Positions 43,882 to 52,958 of a stretch of 64,000 nucleotides of DNA are shown here, in pieces; the first letter of the stretch is position 1, and every line of letters starts with the position of its first letter. The stretch is from Geodermatophilus sabuli (GTDB lineage Bacteria; Actinomycetota; Actinomycetes; Mycobacteriales; Geodermatophilaceae), in assembly GCF_900215145.1 (NCBI RefSeq), contig NZ_OBDO01000013.1, positions 62,001 to 126,000 on the forward strand, given 5' to 3'. Below the pieces are notes generated by a model. The model ran no database searches. It had not been told where the DNA came from and saw only the letters and a program-made list of their open reading frames with translations. The position numbers were made by a program, and so were the translations under genes.

Positions 43882-45078
43882 GTGAGCGACCTGCGCGAGG
43901 TGACGGTGCTCGGGTCCACCGGCTCGATCGGCAGGCAGGCGATCGCGGTGGCCGAGCAGAACCCCGACCGGCTGCGGATCACCGCCCTGGCCGCGGGGGG
44001 CGGCGACATCGGGCTGCTGGCCGAGCAGGCGCTGTCCCTCGGTGTCCGGACCGTCGCCGTGGCCCGGGCCACCGCGGCGCAGGACCTCCAGCTGGCGTTC
44101 TACGCGGCCGCGTCGAAGCGCGGCTGGGCGCAGGGCGAGTACGCCCTGCCGGAGATCCTCGCCGGCCCCCGAGCGGCCGAGGAGCTGGCCACCCGCCCCG
44201 CCGACGTCGTCCTCAACGGCATCACCGGCTCGATCGGGCTGGGGCCCACGCTGGCCGCGCTCGGTGCCGGGCGCACCGTCGCCCTGGCGAACAAGGAGTC
44301 GCTGGTGGCCGGCGGTGACCTGGTCACCGCGGCGGCCGCGCCCGGGCAGCTGGTGCCGGTCGACTCCGAGCACTCGGCGCTGGCCCAGTGCCTGCGCGGC
44401 GGCGCCGGGGGCGAGGTGGCCCGGCTGGTGCTCACCGCCAGCGGCGGGCCCTTCCGCGGCCGCAGCGCCGACGAGCTGGCCGACGTCACCGTCGAGCAGG
44501 CGCTGGCCCACCCCACCTGGGCCATGGGGCCGGTGGTGACGATCAACTCCGCCACCCTGGTCAACAAGGGGCTGGAACTCATCGAGGCGCATCTGCTCTT
44601 CGGCGTGCCGTACGCCGACATCGACGTCGTGGTGCACCCGCAGTCGATCGTGCACTCGATGGTCACCTTCACCGACGGTGCCACCATCGCCCAGGCCAGC
44701 CCGCCGGACATGCGGCTGCCGATCGCCCTGGCGCTCGCCTGGCCCGACCGGCTGCCGCACGTCCAGCCGGCGCTGGACTGGTCCACGGCGAGCACGTGGG
44801 AGTTCGTGCCGCTGGACTCCGAGGCGTTCCCCGCCGTCCGGCTGGCGCGATCCGCCGGCGAGACCGGGGGTGTGGCACCGGCGGTGTTCAACGCCGCCAA
44901 CGAGGAGGCGGTGGCCGCGTTCGTGGCGGGTCGGCTGCCGTTCCGGGGCATCGTCGACCTCGTCGCGCGTACCCTCGACGACGCGCCGGACCTCGGCGCC
45001 CCCACCTGCGTCGAGGACGTCCTGGCGGCGGAGAAGTGGGCCCGGGAGCACGCCCGGGGTGTCATCGCCGGAGGCTGA
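43882..45078 (+). CDS. dxr: 1-deoxy-D-xylulose-5-phosphate reductoisomerase
   Basis: Dxr makes 2-C-methyl-D-erythritol 4-phosphate, the committed step of the MEP isoprenoid pathway and the target of fosmidomycin. The 398-residue protein has the NADPH motif [37 protein letters not shown], the metal-site [12 protein letters not shown], the flexible loop with [26 protein letters not shown], and [14 protein letters not shown] 43882 is the end of a three-unit tandem repeat that supplies its ribosome site (GGAGGG). It is followed by the site-2 protease gene and, beyond it, ispG. Confidence 0.96.
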   Translation: MSDLREVTVLGSTGSIGRQAIAVAEQNPDRLRITALAAGGGDIGLLAEQALSLGVRTVAVARATAAQDLQLAFYAAASKRGWAQGEYALPEILAGPRAAEELATRPADVVLNGITGSIGLGPTLAALGAGRTVALANKESLVAGGDLVTAAAAPGQLVPVDSEHSALAQCLRGGAGGEVARLVLTASGGPFRGRSADELADVTVEQALAHPTWAMGPVVTINSATLVNKGLELIEAHLLFGVPYADIDVVVHPQSIVHSMVTFTDGATIAQASPPDMRLPIALALAWPDRLPHVQPALDWSTASTWEFVPLDSEAFPAVRLARSAGETGGVAPAVFNAANEEAVAAFVAGRLPFRGIVDLVARTLDDAPDLGAPTCVEDVLAAEKWAREHARGVIAGG

Positions 45079-45079
45079 G

Positions 45080-46447
45080 CTGAGCGGGATCCTCCTGACC
45101 GTCCTCGGGATCGTCGCCTTCGCGGTCGGCCTGCTGTTCTCCATCGGCTTCCACGAGGCCGGCCACTTCTACTGGGCCCGGAAGTACGGCATGCGGGTCC
45201 CCCAGTTCATGGTCGGCTTCGGGCCGACGGTGTGGTCGCGCACCAAGGGGGAGACCGAGTACGGCATCAAGGCCGTGCCGCTGGGTGGCTACATCCGCAT
45301 CGTCGGCATGATCCCGCCGGCCGAGGAGGGCGAGAGCAAGCGCGCCACCCGGATGCGCAGCTTCATCGCCGAGGTCCGCGGGCAGGCGCTCAACGACGTC
45401 CGGCCCAGCGACGCCGGGCGGGTGTTCTACGCCAAGCCCTGGTGGCAGCGCGTCATCGTGATGTTCGCCGGTCCATTCCACAACCTGGTGCTGGCGGTCC
45501 TCTTCTTCGCGATCACGCTGACCGCCGTCGGCACCAGCGTCTTCACCACCACGGTGCGGGACGTGCCCGCGTGCGTGCTGCCGGCCGGGGCCGCCAGCGC
45601 CACCGCCGAGGAGCCGTGCTCGGTGCCGATCACGGCCGACGGCCAGCTGTGCGAGGCCGGCGCGGCCGGCTGCGGTCTCCCGCAGCAGAGCCCCGCCGCG
45701 GCCGCCGGGCTGCGCCCCGGCGACACGATCGTGGCCATCGGCGGGACGCCGGTGGACCGCACCGCGTACGACAGCTGGACGGCGGTGCAGGAGGCGATCC
45801 GCACCAGCCCCGGGGAACCGCTGTCGCTGACCATCGAGCGCGACGGGCAGCAGCGGGACCTCACCGTCACGCCCATCGCCAACACCGTGTACGTCGAGGC
45901 CGGCAGCGACGAGACCACCACCGCCGGCTACCTGGGCGTCGCCCCGACGCCAGAGCTGGCCCGCCAGTCGCTGGCCGACCTGCCCGGCTACTTCGGGATG
46001 GTCGTCGCGAACTCCGTCGAGCGCCTGGTCGAGATCCCCGAGAAGGTCCCGCAGCTGTTCCGTGCTGCGTTCCTCGGTGAGGAGCGGGACGAGAACGGGC
46101 CGATCGGGGTGGTCGGCGTCGGCCGCATCTCCGGCGAGGTGTTCGCCATCCCGGAGTTCACCGGCGCGCAGAAGGTCAGCTTCTTCCTGAGCCTGCTGGC
46201 CAGCGTCAACCTGGTGCTGTTCCTGTTCAACCTGCTGCCGATCTACCCGCTCGACGGCGGGCACGTCGCCGGGGCGCTGTACGAGAAGGCGCGCGCGGTC
46301 GTCGCCCGGCTGCGCGGGCGTCCCGACCCGGGGCCGTTCGACATCGCCCGGCTGATGCCGGTGGCCTACGTCGTCGCCGGGTTGTTCATCGTGCTGTCCG
46401 GGTTGTTGCTCGTCGCCGACATCGTCAACCCGATCACGCTGCAGTAG
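45080..46447 (+). CDS. rip1: Site-2 membrane metalloprotease (Rip1/RseP, M50)
   Basis: This is a zinc intramembrane protease that cleaves anti-sigma factors and other membrane proteins. It shows HEAGH in the first helix, VGFGPTVWSRTKGETEYGIKA-type loop residues (GFGPTVWS), a PDZ domain (SPAAAAGLRPGDTIVAIGG) and the third zinc ligand in LLPIYPLDGGHVAG. No ATG, GTG or TTG lies in frame between the dxr stop and HEAGH. A CTG at 45080 has GGAGG five bases upstream, follows the dxr stop by one base and gives the expected N-terminus, so I take CTG as the start (455 residues). Order dxr-rip1-ispG is conserved in actinobacteria. Confidence 0.92.
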   Translation: MSGILLTVLGIVAFAVGLLFSIGFHEAGHFYWARKYGMRVPQFMVGFGPTVWSRTKGETEYGIKAVPLGGYIRIVGMIPPAEEGESKRATRMRSFIAEVRGQALNDVRPSDAGRVFYAKPWWQRVIVMFAGPFHNLVLAVLFFAITLTAVGTSVFTTTVRDVPACVLPAGAASATAEEPCSVPITADGQLCEAGAAGCGLPQQSPAAAAGLRPGDTIVAIGGTPVDRTAYDSWTAVQEAIRTSPGEPLSLTIERDGQQRDLTVTPIANTVYVEAGSDETTTAGYLGVAPTPELARQSLADLPGYFGMVVANSVERLVEIPEKVPQLFRAAFLGEERDENGPIGVVGVGRISGEVFAIPEFTGAQKVSFFLSLLASVNLVLFLFNLLPIYPLDGGHVAGALYEKARAVVARLRGRPDPGPFDIARLMPVAYVVAGLFIVLSGLLLVADIVNPITLQ

Positions 46448-46512
46448 CCGCGGTCGCCGCCGCCCCGGCAGGGGTCACAGCCGCGGCGGCGGCACCACGG
46501 TGCACACCGGGC

Positions 46513-46518
46513 GATACT
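46513..46518 (+). promoter_or_regulatory. -10 element of a probably leaderless ispG transcript
   Basis: GATACT ends seven bases before the ispG ATG and no Shine-Dalgarno sequence is present, unlike most genes in this cluster. Confidence 0.42.
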
Positions 46519-46525
46519 GGGTGTC

Positions 46526-47686
46526 ATGGCGACCCCCGTCAGTCTCGGCATGCCCGCTGCGCCCCCGCCCGTCCTGGCCCCGCGCCGGAGGACCCGTCAG
46601 CTCGACGTCGGCGGTGTCGGGGTGGGCAGCGACTCCCCGGTCAGCGTGCAGTCGATGACGACGACCAAGACCGCCGACATCAACGCGACCCTCCAGCAGA
46701 TCGCCGAGCTCACCGCCGCCGGCTGCCAGATCGTGCGGGTCGCGGTCCCCGACACCGACGACGCCGAGGCGCTGCCGGCGATCGCGGCGAAGTCCCAGAT
46801 CCCGGTGATCGCCGACATCCACTTCCAGCCCCGCTACGTCTTCGCGGCCATCGACGCCGGCTGCGCCGCCGTCCGGGTCAACCCGGGCAACATCAAGAAG
46901 TTCGACGACAAGGTCGGTGAGATCGCCAAGGCGGCGGGGGACGCCGGCATCCCGATCCGGATCGGCGTGAACGCCGGTTCCCTCGACAAGCGACTGCTGG
47001 CCAAGTACGGCAGGGCGACCCCCGAGGCGCTGGTCGAGTCGGCGCTGTGGGAGTGCTCGCTGTTCGAGGAGCACGGCTTCCGCGACATCAAGATCTCGGT
47101 CAAGCACAACGACCCGGTGGTCATGGTGCGGGCCTACGAGCTGCTCGCCGCGCAGTGCGACTACCCGCTGCACCTGGGCGTCACCGAGGCCGGTCCCGCC
47201 TTCCAGGGCACGATCAAGTCCGCGGTCGCCTTCGGCGCGTTGCTCTCCCAGGGCATCGGCGACACGATCCGCGTCTCCCTCTCCGCCCCGCCGGTGGAGG
47301 AGGTCAAGGTCGGCACCCAGATCCTGGAGTCGCTGAACCTGCGCCAGCGCGGCCTGGAGATCGTCAGCTGCCCCTCCTGCGGCCGCGCCCAGGTCGACGT
47401 CTACACCCTCGCCAACGAGGTCACCGCCGGGCTGGAGGGGATGGAGGTGCCGCTGCGGGTGGCCGTCATGGGCTGCGTCGTCAACGGCCCGGGGGAGGCC
47501 CGCGAGGCCGACCTCGGCGTCGCGTCCGGCAACGGCAAGGGACAGATCTTCGTGCGGGGCGAGGTGATCAAGACCGTGCCCGAGTCGCAGATCGTCGAGA
47601 CCCTCATCGAGGAGGCCATGCGCCTGGCCGGTGAGCAGATCGACGCCGGGGCCCCCTCCGGGGCGCCGGTCGTCACCGTCGGCTGA
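46526..47686 (+). CDS. ispG: 4-hydroxy-3-methylbut-2-en-1-yl diphosphate synthase (IspG/GcpE)
   Basis: IspG reduces MEcPP to HMBPP with a [4Fe-4S] cluster. The 386-residue protein starts with the barrel domain ([62 protein letters not shown]). It ends with the cluster domain: [12 protein letters not shown] (two Cys) and [15 protein letters not shown] (third Cys and conserved Glu). It lies 78 bases after rip1 and probably has its own start site. With dxr it gives two MEP-pathway genes in one cluster. Confidence 0.96.
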   Translation: MATPVSLGMPAAPPPVLAPRRRTRQLDVGGVGVGSDSPVSVQSMTTTKTADINATLQQIAELTAAGCQIVRVAVPDTDDAEALPAIAAKSQIPVIADIHFQPRYVFAAIDAGCAAVRVNPGNIKKFDDKVGEIAKAAGDAGIPIRIGVNAGSLDKRLLAKYGRATPEALVESALWECSLFEEHGFRDIKISVKHNDPVVMVRAYELLAAQCDYPLHLGVTEAGPAFQGTIKSAVAFGALLSQGIGDTIRVSLSAPPVEEVKVGTQILESLNLRQRGLEIVSCPSCGRAQVDVYTLANEVTAGLEGMEVPLRVAVMGCVVNGPGEAREADLGVASGNGKGQIFVRGEVIKTVPESQIVETLIEEAMRLAGEQIDAGAPSGAPVVTVG

Positions 47687-47694
47687 TCCGGCCG

Positions 47695-48546
47695 GTGCTC
47701 CGTACGCCGACCGCCCGGGTCCTCGACGAGACCGACGAGCCGGCCGTCCGCCGCCTGCTGGGCACCGATCCCGTGGCTGCCTGCGTGATCGCCGGTCGGG
47801 TGGAGGCCGCGGGCACCGCGGCGCGGGCCCTCGGCGCCCCGCTGTGGGGCGTCGGCACGGGCCGTTCCCTCGACGCGATCTGCCTGGCCGGGGCGAACCT
47901 CATCCCCTTCGCCGTCCCCGGCAGTGAGCGCACCGCGGCCGCCGCGTTCGCCGAGCGGGCGCGGCGGGCCGGGCGGCGCTGCTCGACCATCGTCGGCCCC
48001 GCGGCCGCCGTCGCGCCGCTGTGGGAGCTGCTGGAGCCGTCGTGGGGTCCCGCCCGCGACCACCGTCCCCGCCAGCCGCTGCTGGCCATCGAGGGCCCGC
48101 CGGCGGTGGCCCCCGAGCCGCGGGTGCGGCCGGTGCGCCCCGCCGAGCTGGAGGTCCTGATGCCGGCGGCGGTGGCGATGTTCACCGAGGAGGTCGGCGT
48201 CAGCCCGTTGCGGGTGGACGGCGGCGCGGGCTACCGCGCACGGGTCGCCGACCTGGTGCGCGCCGGCCAGTCCCTGGCCTGGATCGAGGACGGCGAGGTC
48301 CTGTTCAAGGCGGAGATCGGCGCGGTCTCCCGCTCCGTCTGCCAGGTGCAGGGTGTCTGGGTCGCCCCCGCGCACCGTGGCCGGGGCATCGGCACCGCCG
48401 GCACCGCGGCCGTCGTCGAGTACGCCCGCGTCGCGATCGCGCCGGTGGTGAGCCTCTACGTCAACGACTTCAACGCACCGGCCCGGGCCTCGTACGCCCG
48501 CGTCGGGTTCCGCGAGGTCGGGCGGTTCGCCAGCGTCCTGTTCTGA
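47695..48546 (+). CDS. DUF4081-containing GNAT acetyltransferase
   Basis: This 283-residue protein has an N-terminal DUF4081 region (RVLDETDEPAVRRLLGTDPV, AICLAGANLIPFAV). Its C-terminal GNAT domain shows the acetyl-CoA motif VWVAPAHRGRGIGTAGTAAVVEYAR and LYVNDFNAPARASYARVGFREVG. A homologue follows ispG in Mycobacterium tuberculosis (Rv2867c), so the position is conserved. The substrate is unknown. GTG 47695 lies eight bases after the ispG stop, which indicates cotranscription. Confidence 0.88.
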   Translation: MLRTPTARVLDETDEPAVRRLLGTDPVAACVIAGRVEAAGTAARALGAPLWGVGTGRSLDAICLAGANLIPFAVPGSERTAAAAFAERARRAGRRCSTIVGPAAAVAPLWELLEPSWGPARDHRPRQPLLAIEGPPAVAPEPRVRPVRPAELEVLMPAAVAMFTEEVGVSPLRVDGGAGYRARVADLVRAGQSLAWIEDGEVLFKAEIGAVSRSVCQVQGVWVAPAHRGRGIGTAGTAAVVEYARVAIAPVVSLYVNDFNAPARASYARVGFREVGRFASVLF

Positions 48547-48575
48547 TGGAGGACGACCCTCTCCCCATGCCTCGG

Positions 48576-48596
48576 AGAAGGACCCCCTGCAGGGGG
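48576..48596 (+). repeat. Minimal copy of the dispersed palindromic repeat
   Basis: AGAAGGACCCCCTGCAGGGG matches the two outer arms of the copy at 57999-58054, but the whole interior is absent, so the arms abut. It is either the ancestral short form or a deletion. It sits between the GNAT gene and the PBP gene. Confidence 0.6.
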
Positions 48597-48613
48597 CTGC
48601 CTCCAGGGGATCG

Positions 48614-50536
48614 GTGATCCCTCTGGAACGCTGTCTCCCCGTGTGCACACGTCGGGGGACGGTCCTGGGAACCACGCTCGTACTGATCGCCGCGCCGGCA
48701 CTGGCCGCCTGCTCGGGGGACCCGTCCGAGGAGGTGCGCGCCGCGGCGGAGGGGTTCCTCGAGGACTGGGCCGCCGGCGACGTCGAGGCCGCCGCCGCCG
48801 CGACCACGGACCCGGAGGCCGCCGGCGCGCTGCTGGACCAGGCGGCCGCCGACCTCCCCGACGCCGCCCTGACACCGGAGCTCGGCACCGTCGCGGTCGA
48901 GGACGGCACCGCCACCGTGGCGTGGACCGCCACCTGGGACCTCGCCGCCGCCCCCGAGTGGAGCTACCCGGCCACACTGCAGCTGCGCGCGGCCGAGGAG
49001 GGCTGGGACGTCGTCGCCGAGCCGGCCCTCGTGCACCCCGAGCTCGGCGAGGGCCAGCACCTGGTGCTCACCCGCGAGCTGCCCGACCGGGCGGCGATCA
49101 CCGACGCGACCGGGCAGCCGCTGTTCTCGCCCACCGAGGTGGTCGACGTCGGGGTCGACCCGGCGCAGGTCACCGACCTGCCGGCCCTGGCCCAGGCGCT
49201 GTCGGCAGCCACCGGGGTCGCCGCCGAGGAGATCACCGCCGACGTCCAGGCCGCCCCCGCCGGCCAGTTCGTGCCGGTGATCACGCTGCGCCGCCCGGAC
49301 TTCGAGGCGATCCGCGCCCAGGTGTTCGACCTGCCCGGCGCGGTGTTCCCCACCGGCACCCGTCTGCTCGCCCCCACCTCCCGGTTCGCCGCGGCGCTGC
49401 TCGGCCGGGTCGGACCCGCGACGGCCGAGGTGCTGGAGGAGGCGGCCGTGGACGGCCGGCCGGCCTACGCCGCCGGCGACCAGCTGGGCCTCTCCGGCCT
49501 GCAGCGGGCCCTGCAGGAGCAGCTGACCGGCACCGCCGGGTTCACGGTCAGCGTGGCCAGCACCGACGGGAGCACCGGCGACACCGGCCGCGAGATCGAC
49601 GCGGTGGCCCCGGCCCCCGGCGAGCCGGTGCAGACGCCGCTGGTCCCGGCGGTCCAGAACGCCGCGGATGCCGCCGTCGCCGGCCAGCCGCTGCCCGCGC
49701 ACCTGGTGGTCGTCCGGCCCGGCAGCGGCGAGGTCCTCGCCGTCGCCTCGAACGAGGCCGCCGTCGCCGGCAACGCGCTGGCCGGCCAGTACCCGCCGGG
49801 GTCGAGCATGAAGACCATCAGCGCGACCGCCCTGCTGGCCACCGGCACACTGACGCCGCAGACGCCGGTGCCGTGCCCCGGCACGTTCGTCGTCGACGGC
49901 CGCGAGTTCGAGAACCAGGACCAGTTCGACCTGGGCACGGTGCCGTTCACCGAGGCGTTCGCGCAGTCCTGCAACACCACCTTCATGCAGCAGGCGCTGC
50001 AACTGCCCGACGACGCCCTCGCCGCCGCGGCCGCGACCTACGGGGTGGGCACCGACTGGCAGCTGCCGGTCGACGTGTTCGGGGGCAGCGTCCCCGCCGA
50101 CAGCACCGGGACGACGAAGGCGGCCAACGCCATCGGCCAGGGGCAGGTGCTGATGAGCCCGGCCCAGATGGCCCTGGTCGCCGCGGGCGTGGCCGGCGGC
50201 ACCCCGGCGGTGCCGGTGGAGGTCGTCGGTGCCGAGCCCGCGGGGGCGGTGCCGACGGGTCCGGATCCCGCCGTGCTCGACGCGCTCCGGCCGATGATGC
50301 GCCAGGTGGTGCTCTCCGGGACGGCCACCGCCCTGGCCGACCGCGGCGAGGTCTACGGGAAGACCGGCACGGCTGAGTACGGCAGCAACACCCCGCCGGA
50401 CGCCCACGGCTGGTTCATGGGCTACCAGTTGGCCGGCCCGCAGGGCGACCTCGCCTTCGCCGTGCTCGTCGAGGGCGGGCAGTCCAGCAGCCTGGCCGTC
50501 GGGGTGACCGACGCCTTCCTCGGCGGGCTGGGGTAG
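48614..50536 (+). CDS. Penicillin-binding lipoprotein (class B-like transpeptidase)
   Basis: This 640-residue protein has a lipoprotein signal (TTLVLIAAPALAACS, lipobox LAAC, Cys33), then an NTF2-like MecA_N domain (about 45-150) and a PBP dimerisation domain. The transpeptidase domain follows, with Ser397 in SSMK, SCN near 452 and Lys583 in GKTGTAEY. The architecture equals M. tuberculosis Rv2864c (PBP-lipo), also near ispG, and resembles low-affinity PBP2a-type proteins. It cross-links peptidoglycan outside the membrane. GTG 48614 is used; GTG 48641 would still keep the signal. Confidence 0.92.
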   Translation: MIPLERCLPVCTRRGTVLGTTLVLIAAPALAACSGDPSEEVRAAAEGFLEDWAAGDVEAAAAATTDPEAAGALLDQAAADLPDAALTPELGTVAVEDGTATVAWTATWDLAAAPEWSYPATLQLRAAEEGWDVVAEPALVHPELGEGQHLVLTRELPDRAAITDATGQPLFSPTEVVDVGVDPAQVTDLPALAQALSAATGVAAEEITADVQAAPAGQFVPVITLRRPDFEAIRAQVFDLPGAVFPTGTRLLAPTSRFAAALLGRVGPATAEVLEEAAVDGRPAYAAGDQLGLSGLQRALQEQLTGTAGFTVSVASTDGSTGDTGREIDAVAPAPGEPVQTPLVPAVQNAADAAVAGQPLPAHLVVVRPGSGEVLAVASNEAAVAGNALAGQYPPGSSMKTISATALLATGTLTPQTPVPCPGTFVVDGREFENQDQFDLGTVPFTEAFAQSCNTTFMQQALQLPDDALAAAAATYGVGTDWQLPVDVFGGSVPADSTGTTKAANAIGQGQVLMSPAQMALVAAGVAGGTPAVPVEVVGAEPAGAVPTGPDPAVLDALRPMMRQVVLSGTATALADRGEVYGKTGTAEYGSNTPPDAHGWFMGYQLAGPQGDLAFAVLVEGGQSSSLAVGVTDAFLGGLG

Positions 50537-50551
50537 CCCCCGCGGCAGGGC

Positions 50552-51082
50552 TCATGCGTGGCGGAAGGCGGCCCGCTCGGCGCGCTCGAAGCGGCCGCGC
50601 GTCAGGCGGAGCAGCACGCGGAAGGCCCGCCCGCCCTCCCCGAAGGCGGCGTCCACCCGCCCGGCGAGCCGGTCCCGCGCGGCGGCGTCCGGGGCGTACG
50701 CCATGGCGGTGAAGCCGGTTGCGCAGGACTCCAGCAGCGGGTCGATCAGCTCGTGCTCGGCCGCCATCGCCTCGAGCGTCGCGCGGGCGGCCGGGTCCCC
50801 GGCGGCGTCGACGGAGGCGAGGAGTACCGGCCAGAGGGCGGTGTCCTCGATGGTGTGGTGGTGGTGCAGCACCGAGGCGAAGCGGTGCCAGCGGGCCGAC
50901 AGGGCCCGCCAGGCCGCGACGTCGTCCAGCGGGGTCCGCCGGACGGCGGTGGCGAAGCGGCCCAGGTCGCGGCGGAAGGCGTGGTGCATCACGTACATGC
51001 CGCTCAGGTCGTGCGGGCCCTCGGCCACGGCGGCCTGACCGGGCAGGTGCAGCTGGCGGCGGACGTCGGTGGGCGTGCTCAT
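50552..51082 (-). CDS. Hemerythrin HHE domain protein
   Basis: This 176-residue four-helix protein has the metal-ligand histidines of the HHE family: HHAFRRDLGRFATAV (helix 1), VLHHHHTIEDTALWPVL (helix 2) and MAAEHELIDPLLE (helix 3). It probably binds a di-iron centre and senses or buffers O2, NO or iron. It is convergent with the PBP gene and lies in line with two other minus-strand genes (ferritin-like and lipoprotein) that normally flank rimP-nusA. In relatives proS often occupies this neighbourhood. Confidence 0.88.
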   Translation of the reverse strand: MSTPTDVRRQLHLPGQAAVAEGPHDLSGMYVMHHAFRRDLGRFATAVRRTPLDDVAAWRALSARWHRFASVLHHHHTIEDTALWPVLLASVDAAGDPAARATLEAMAAEHELIDPLLESCATGFTAMAYAPDAAARDRLAGRVDAAFGEGGRAFRVLLRLTRGRFERAERAAFRHA

Positions 51083-51190
51083 CGCGGGTCTCTCCCGGGG
51101 GCGACGGAGCCGGGCGTCCTCGCTCCGGCGACCGCCACCCTCGGGGCCCGGACTTGCAGGCCGCTTGCAGCCGGCTGGTCGCGCCCGCGG

Positions 51191-51652
51191 TCAACCCTGG
51201 GGCAGCCCGGGGAAGGGCGTGGTGACCGGCGTCCGCACGGCGGCACCGCGCCAGCCCACCGCCCGCACCTCGGCGCCGGCCAGCTCGTCGACGGCCATCC
51301 GGCGGACCGTGGACTGCACGGCCTGGTCCAGCACCCGCACCCAGGCCGCCGCGACGCCGTCCTCTAGCACGACCGCCAGCGCCGCGGCGTCCACGGCCGA
51401 CAGGACCGGGAACGGGAGCGCGTAGCCGGCCTCGGCCGGCACCGGGTCGTCGCCGCGCTGCTGCAGCAGCTCGGCCAGCCGGTCGCGGACGTCGCGGTGG
51501 GCGTTCTCGGCCGCGGACACCTGCGGGCGGGAGCCCGCCGTCAGTGCCGCGCCGACCGTGCCGTAGCCCCAGACGGCGGCGTGCTCGGCGGCCAGCGCCT
51601 CGCGCAGCGCGGTCGTCTCGGTCCCCTCGTCCCGGACGCCGTCGTCAGTCAC
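51191..51652 (-). CDS. Ferritin-like DUF4439 protein
   Basis: This 153-residue all-helical protein begins ALREALAAEHAAVWGYGTVGA and continues with AENAHRDVRDRLAELLQQRG and DGVAAAWVRVLDQAVQSTVRR, the pattern of the actinobacterial DUF4439 ferritin-like family found next to nusA. Metal binding is not certain, because only part of a di-iron ligand set (E and H in AAEHA and AENAH) is visible. It lies 27 bases downstream of the lipoprotein gene on the same strand. Confidence 0.85.
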   Translation of the reverse strand: MTDDGVRDEGTETTALREALAAEHAAVWGYGTVGAALTAGSRPQVSAAENAHRDVRDRLAELLQQRGDDPVPAEAGYALPFPVLSAVDAAALAVVLEDGVAAAWVRVLDQAVQSTVRRMAVDELAGAEVRAVGWRGAAVRTPVTTPFPGLPQG

Positions 51653-51679
51653 GTGTCCCCTTCCGCGCGGATCGACCGG

Positions 51680-52180
51680 TCATGCCAGCGCCGCCTCGTG
51701 CCCCCGCAGCCCGGCGGCCAGCGACCCCAGCAGGGCGGCGCGGGCACCGGTCTGGTCCACGCCGGCGTCGGCGTGCGAGCGGGCCGCGGCACCGACCTGA
51801 CTGCGCAGCCAGCCCCGCACGTCGGCTCCGGCCGGGGGAGCGGTCCCCGACGGTGAGGAGGAGACGGTGGACGGGCCGGCCGACGGAGCCGCCGCCCGCA
51901 GCCGCTCCAACTGGGTGCCGGCCTGCGTCGCGAGCTCGCCCACCTCGGCGCCGAGCGTCGGGTCGGCGGCCGCCGCCGACGCGTAGGCGGCGACCACGGT
52001 CTCCTGCACGGCGACCTGGCCGGCCAGCTGGTCGGTCTCCGCGGTGCTGACCTCCGGCGCACCGGTGGAGCCGGACGTGCAGCCGGTGGCGGCGAGGGCC
52101 AGCCCGGCCGAGGCCGCCAGCAGCGCGCGTCGCGAGAACCCCCGGGGTGCGGGGGCGGTGGGGGGGAGCATCACCCCCAT
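51680..52180 (-). CDS. Putative lipoprotein with twin-arginine-like signal
   Basis: This protein of about 166 residues has FSRRALLAASAGLALAATGC near the N-terminus. That is a twin-arginine-like start, a hydrophobic core and a lipobox ending in Cys. The mature part is helical and alanine-rich with a Ser/Pro linker (PSTVSSSPSGTAPPAG) in the middle. ATG 52180 and ATG 52171 are both possible. It forms a pair with the DUF4439 gene and may share the ferritin-like fold. Its function is unknown. Confidence 0.72.
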   Translation of the reverse strand: MGVMLPPTAPAPRGFSRRALLAASAGLALAATGCTSGSTGAPEVSTAETDQLAGQVAVQETVVAAYASAAAADPTLGAEVGELATQAGTQLERLRAAAPSAGPSTVSSSPSGTAPPAGADVRGWLRSQVGAAARSHADAGVDQTGARAALLGSLAAGLRGHEAALA

Positions 52181-52267
52181 CCTCGCAGCCGCGACCCCGC
52201 CGGTGCGGCAGCACACGGCAGGGGGACCGGTCCTCGGCGCCGGGTCTCGGGGGTGACCGCCGGGCGG

Positions 52268-52273
52268 TAGCCT
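52268..52273 (+). promoter_or_regulatory. Possible -10 element for the rimP-nusA operon
   Basis: TAGCCT lies in the 208-base divergent spacer between the lipoprotein gene and rimP and would give a leader of about 110 GC-rich bases. No -35 is clear. The rest of the spacer has no supported ORF. Confidence 0.38.
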
Positions 52274-52388
52274 GGCTCTTCGCCCGGTACCGGGCCCGGC
52301 GGCTGGTCCGCCGTCGCCCGCGGGGGCGCCCCCGGGGCGGCAGCCGCCCCGCGCGTGCCCGACCGAGCCCAGGAGGGAGAGGGAGCCC

Positions 52389-52958
52389 GTGTCCGCCGCT
52401 TCCCGCACCGACCCCGTGGCCACCCGGCTGGCCGGCCTGATCGGGCCGGTCGTCGACGCCGCCGGGTACGACCTGGAGGAGCTCGTCGTCACCCCGGCCG
52501 GCCGGCGCAGCGTCGTCCGGGTGGTGCTCGACCGCGACGAGGGGGTCACCCTCGACGACGTCGCCGAGGTGAGCCGGGCGGTCTCCGCGGCCCTCGACGA
52601 GGACGACGCCGAGTTCGGCGGGCTGTCCTACGTGCTGGAGGTCACCAGTCCCGGGGTGGACCGGCCGCTGACCGAGCCCCGGCACTGGCGCCGCAACACC
52701 GGTCGCCTGGTCAGCGTGGGCGTGGGTCCGCAGGGTGCGGTCGAGCAGGTGACCGCGCGGGTCCTCGAGGTGGACGACACCGGGGTCTCCCTCGCGGTGG
52801 AGGCCAAGGGCAAGCCGGGGGCGAGGAAGCGCCCCCCGACGCAGCGGCACGTGTCGTGGCCGGAGCTCGGCACCGGCCGGGTGCAGGTGGAGTTCAGCCG
52901 GCCCGACCCGGGAGCCCAGCCGGATCCCGCGGACGACGACGACGGAGGAGGACAGTGA
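52389..52958 (+). CDS. rimP: Ribosome maturation factor RimP
   Basis: RimP assists 30S assembly. The 189-residue protein has the N-terminal domain ([49 protein letters not shown]), the linker [18 protein letters not shown], and the SH3-like C-terminal domain. An acidic tail ([10 protein letters not shown]) ends the protein. GTG 52389 has GGAGGGAGAGGGAG upstream. It overlaps nusA by GTGA, the universal rimP-nusA pairing. Confidence 0.94.
   Translation: MSAASRTDPVATRLAGLIGPVVDAAGYDLEELVVTPAGRRSVVRVVLDRDEGVTLDDVAEVSRAVSAALDEDDAEFGGLSYVLEVTSPGVDRPLTEPRHWRRNTGRLVSVGVGPQGAVEQVTARVLEVDDTGVSLAVEAKGKPGARKRPPTQRHVSWPELGTGRVQVEFSRPDPGAQPDPADDDDGGGQ

Noticed and set aside
44678..45079. Extension of the site-2 protease upstream into dxr
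   Set aside because: The added 134 residues are a frame-shifted shadow of dxr, rich in Arg/Pro/Ser, and homologues begin about 20 residues before HEAGH.
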